In this document: one piece after another, positions 5,904-8,042 of the stretch | Layout of the letters: every line of letters begins with the position of its first letter | Position numbering within the stretch: position 1 is the first letter of the stretch | Assembly (NCBI GenBank): GCA_018678395.1 | Contig: JAHHMJ010000688.1 | Coordinates: 1-8,042 of the forward strand | Direction: 5' to 3' | Source of the DNA: Gemmatimonadota bacterium | GTDB lineage: Bacteria > Gemmatimonadota > Gemmatimonadetes > Longimicrobiales > Gaopeijiaceae | DNA length: 8,042 bases | Program-made: the position numbers and the translations under genes | The notes under the pieces: generated by a model | The model's database searches: none | What the model saw: the letters and a program-made list of their open reading frames with translations, nothing else | What the model was told of the DNA's origin: nothing

Positions 5904-6737
5904 TCAGCCGCTGAAGGTGTCGCACACCTGAGGGTCGCCGCTCTCCAGCCCCCGTCGCAGCCACTGCTGACGCTGCTGTGACGACCCGTGCGTGAACGCT
6001 TCCGGCACGACGTCGCGTCCCGCTCTGCTGAGCATGCGGTCGTCTCCGATGGCGGCGGCGGCGCGCAGACCCTCGTCGACGTCTCCTGGACTCAGCGTCA
6101 CGGCGGTCCCCCGGTTCGCGTGGTATGCCCAGACGCCGGCGTAGCAGTCGGCCTGCAGCTCCAGGCGGACGGACAGGGCGTTGGCATCGCCCTGGGACCG
6201 ACCCTGCTGGAGGCGCCGGACCTGATCGGACGTGCCGAGCAGATTCTGCACGTGGTGGCCCACCTCGTGCCCGATCACGTAGGCCGCCGCGAAATCCCCG
6301 GACCCACCCATTCGCGCCAGATCGTCGAAGAAGGTGAGATCGAGGTAGACCTCCTGATTCGGAGGACAGTAGAACGGCCCCATCGCCGCCGCACCCATGC
6401 CGCAGGCACCGGCCCTCGTGCGCCCCGAGAACAGAATCAGCCGCGGCTGGCGGTAGCTCTGCCCGGAGGCCTGGAAGATCTCGCCCCACACGTCCTCGGT
6501 CGATGCGAGCATCACCGAGACGAAGTCGGCGGCCTCGGCCTGTTCGGCCGGCGGAGGCCCAGCCGGCGCCGCGGACCCGGCACCCGAGCCGACCACCTGG
6601 AGCAGCGAGCGCGGATCTCCGCCGAGCAGGACCACGACGAGAGCGACGAGCAGAAGCCCCACGCCACCGCCGGCAGCGGCGCGACGCCCGCGGCGATCTT
6701 CGATGTTCTGGCTGCGACGACCCGACTTCCAACGCAT
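5904..6737 (-). CDS. ypfJ: YpfJ/KPN_02809-family membrane-anchored neutral zinc metallopeptidase
   Basis: A 277-residue protein of the Pfam Zn_peptidase family (PF04228). A basic N-terminus (MRWKSGRRSQNIEDRRGRR) precedes one hydrophobic segment (about 25-39), so it should be an inner-membrane protein with its catalytic part in the periplasm. A Pro/Ala/Gly-rich linker (50-70) follows. The domain shows ACGMGAAAMGPFYCPP (111-126), VYLDLTFFDDL (130-140), the zinc motif His157-Glu158-Val-Gly-His161-His162 and the probable third ligand Glu193 in LELQADCYAGVWA. Cysteines 112, 124, 198 and 272 are placed as in the family and could form disulfides. The ATG at 6737 has GGAG 9 nt upstream. Substrates are unknown across the family. 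The gene follows the TonB-dependent receptor on the same strand after 81 nt, and its 3' end converges on the DUF4837 gene. Confidence 0.93.
   Translation of the reverse strand: MRWKSGRRSQNIEDRRGRRAAAGGGVGLLLVALVVVLLGGDPRSLLQVVGSGAGSAAPAGPPPAEQAEAADFVSVMLASTEDVWGEIFQASGQSYRQPRLILFSGRTRAGACGMGAAAMGPFYCPPNQEVYLDLTFFDDLARMGGSGDFAAAYVIGHEVGHHVQNLLGTSDQVRRLQQGRSQGDANALSVRLELQADCYAGVWAYHANRGTAVTLSPGDVDEGLRAAAAIGDDRMLSRAGRDVVPEAFTHGSSQQRQQWLRRGLESGDPQVCDTFSG
5915..5929. terminator. Small stem-loop near the convergent gene ends (weak terminator candidate)
   Basis: AGGTGT (5915-5920) and ACACCT (5924-5929) form a perfect 6-bp stem with a 3-nt loop, 18 nt past the DUF4837 stop and inside the last codons of the peptidase gene. 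No T-run follows on either strand. It is listed because the two converging genes leave only 7 nt between them, so any terminator must lie within coding sequence. Confidence 0.2.
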
Positions 6738-6818
6738 GATGGGGGGCTCCGAGTGAAGGGTGCGAAGGGATCGCCAATCTCCCCGTCGCGGCTCGGCGCC
6801 GCAACGACCGCGTCGACC
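6738..6818 (-). other. Spacer between the TonB-dependent receptor and peptidase genes
   Basis: An 81-nt spacer. It holds a 5-bp stem (GCGGC 6788-6792 with GCCGC 6798-6802) without a T-run, and the peptidase ribosome site at 6747-6750 near its far end. No convincing promoter was seen, so the peptidase may be read through from the receptor gene or use a promoter not recognisable by eye. Confidence 0.3.
6747..6750 (-). promoter_or_regulatory. Ribosome binding site of the YpfJ-type peptidase gene
   Basis: On the minus strand GGAG lies 9 nt before the ATG at 6737, supporting a start that retains the basic N-terminus and the membrane anchor. Confidence 0.5.
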
Positions 6819-8042
6819 TCAGCGCTGGTACCGCGCCGCCCCCAGCGTCACGCGAATTCCGAACTGCGCCTGCCATTGGGAGTCGGGCGTGACGATCGAC
6901 CACGGATCCGAAGCTCGCAGGCCCCCGTCTTCGGATCGGAACGGCAGCACGGCCCCGGCCCATCCGGACACCAGTTCGCCCGAGCCCTCGGCGCGTCGGA
7001 GCGGCTCCAGGAGGGAAACGACGGGGTTGATCGCATCGATGTTGCCCCAGTCCCGATTCAGCAGGTTCAGGACGTTGATCAGGTCACCCTCCAACCGAAA
7101 CTCCGAGCCGAAGGCACGCAGGGTGTGCGAGAGCCGCATGTCGAGGCGGTTCTGCCACGGAGCCCGGCAGGCGTTGCGCTCGAGAATCGTTCCCCGGTTT
7201 TCCCTCAGGCACGCGTCGTTCTCGAGGGCGTCCCCCAGCAGCTGCCAGGTCGCGAAGCTCCCGGGCACCTCGGTGGCCACTTCGGGGACGTACACGGCGT
7301 CGTTGGTGCGGTCGAACGCGGGGCCCAGGCCCGGATACCCGTCCCCGTTCAGGTCGCCGCGATAGACGTAGGTGAAGGGCAGCCCGGACTGCCCCGTGTA
7401 CAGGATCGAGAGCTGCGTGTCGTCCAGCCCGGGGAAGGGTGCGCCGTAGATCGACAGCACGATCTTGTGCGGCCGATCGAAGTTCGACGTGATGATCTGC
7501 GGCGCGTTCGGATTGAAGTTCGTCGGGGTGAAGCCGTAGTTCGAGATCATGTCGGCCGAGACCAGACTCATGCGGTCGTACGACTTCGCCCACGAGTATC
7601 CGGTCTGGAAGGCCACCCGCTCCGTCAGGTTGCCGCGCAGCTCGGCGGTGAAGGCGAACGCCCAGTCGTCGGACTCGTTGCGCGCGAGAAGGACCTGCTC
7701 GTAGCCCTGGAGCTCGCGATTGGGCAGGAAACCGCGCGCCGACTGCCGACCGAAGTAGCGGCGCTCGAAGTTGCCGTACCCGTCGAGTGGTCCCGTATCG
7801 CTGGGAGAGTCGAGGTTCAGCTCCTCGAGGGCGATCTGGTTGATGGCCCGGTTGTAGAGAAAGCCCAGGGAGCCGCTGATGCTCTCGCTGAACTCCTGGT
7901 CCACGCCCATGGAGAACTTCAGGTCCTGCGGGTACTTGAAGTCCTCGGAGAAGACGGTCACCGTGCGCAGCTCCCGGAACGGCCCGCGGGCGCACTCCGA
8001 GATCAGAGGGGACTGCGGATCGAAGGCCGGGACGGTGTTGCC
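6819..8042 (-). CDS. TonB-dependent outer-membrane receptor, Oar-like (partial, N-terminus beyond right edge)
   Basis: The C-terminal 407 residues of a large outer-membrane beta-barrel receptor; the frame is open to the right edge, so the start, plug and any carboxypeptidase-regulatory domain are outside. Barrel-type alternation runs throughout. Recognisable blocks, numbered from the edge, are the FSEDFKYPQDLKFSMGVDQE strand pair (about 31-50), a SNFDRPHKIVLSIYG strand, the DLNGDGYPG loop (230-238), a Cys278-Cys292 pair in CLRENRG and NACRAPWQNRLDMR, and the closing FRLEGDLINVLNLLNRDWG and QFGIRVTL strands. These resemble Oar-type receptors common in Gemmatimonadota and Myxococcota that import large or complex nutrients using TonB energy. 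The ligand is unknown. About seven residues (GAARYQR) follow the apparent last strand, whereas many barrels end on an aromatic residue of that strand. An internal GTG at 7961 is not the true start, because conserved sequence continues upstream of it. Confidence 0.9.
   Translation of the reverse strand, partial: GNTVPAFDPQSPLISECARGPFRELRTVTVFSEDFKYPQDLKFSMGVDQEFSESISGSLGFLYNRAINQIALEELNLDSPSDTGPLDGYGNFERRYFGRQSARGFLPNRELQGYEQVLLARNESDDWAFAFTAELRGNLTERVAFQTGYSWAKSYDRMSLVSADMISNYGFTPTNFNPNAPQIITSNFDRPHKIVLSIYGAPFPGLDDTQLSILYTGQSGLPFTYVYRGDLNGDGYPGLGPAFDRTNDAVYVPEVATEVPGSFATWQLLGDALENDACLRENRGTILERNACRAPWQNRLDMRLSHTLRAFGSEFRLEGDLINVLNLLNRDWGNIDAINPVVSLLEPLRRAEGSGELVSGWAGAVLPFRSEDGGLRASDPWSIVTPDSQWQAQFGIRVTLGAARYQR

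Noticed and set aside
6788..6802. A hairpin as terminator of the TonB-dependent receptor gene
   Set aside because: The stem is only 5 bp and no T-run follows on the minus strand; such stems are expected by chance at this G+C content.
5854..6963. A 369-codon minus-strand open frame overlapping the peptidase gene
   Set aside because: It is Arg/Gly/Ala-rich without motifs, while the neighbouring frame encodes the complete YpfJ-type zinc peptidase.
1..8042. tRNA, rRNA, CRISPR array, transposase, phage gene or defence system
   Set aside because: I saw no repeat-spacer array, cloverleaf, terminal inverted repeats, or nuclease/transposase/integrase motifs in any frame, and base composition shows no obvious island.

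Overview
This window looks like chromosomal DNA from a high-G+C Gram-negative bacterium, probably of the FCB lineage and most likely Gemmatimonadota. That placement is inferred from three things: an Oar-like TonB-dependent receptor of the type expanded in that phylum, a DUF4837 lipoprotein (a family best known from Bacteroidota), and G+C-rich codon use throughout. No tRNA, rRNA, insertion sequence, integrase, CRISPR array or phage gene is visible, and base composition looks even, so this reads as ordinary core chromosome.

Left block, minus strand (1-1267): a short, extremely acidic, tryptophan-containing protein (1267-1049) lies 91 nt upstream of an AlgI-type MBOAT O-acyltransferase (957 to the left edge, C-terminus cut off). 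A good sigma70-like promoter (TTGACA, 17 nt, AAGGTT) and a strong Shine-Dalgarno sequence precede the acidic ORF. Two abutting 6-3-6 inverted repeats sit on the predicted -10, start site and leader.

Central block, plus strand (1465-5896): an alkyltransferase-like protein of the MGMT fold with PWWR in place of the catalytic PCHR; a phosphatidylserine decarboxylase proenzyme overlapping it by 4 nt; a cytoplasmic M3 oligopeptidase of the PrlC type; and a DUF4837 lipoprotein. Spacings of -4, 61 and 31 nt allow one transcription unit. The members do not form an obvious pathway: DNA-damage recognition, phosphatidylethanolamine synthesis, peptide degradation and an envelope lipoprotein.

Right block, minus strand (5904-8042): the C-terminal 407 residues of a TonB-dependent outer-membrane receptor, then a YpfJ-type membrane-anchored zinc metallopeptidase that converges tail-to-tail with the DUF4837 gene across a 7-nt gap.

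No clear new multi-gene system is visible. The parts most worth a second look are the acidic ORF with its palindromic promoter region, and the PWWR alkyltransferase-like protein translationally coupled to psd.
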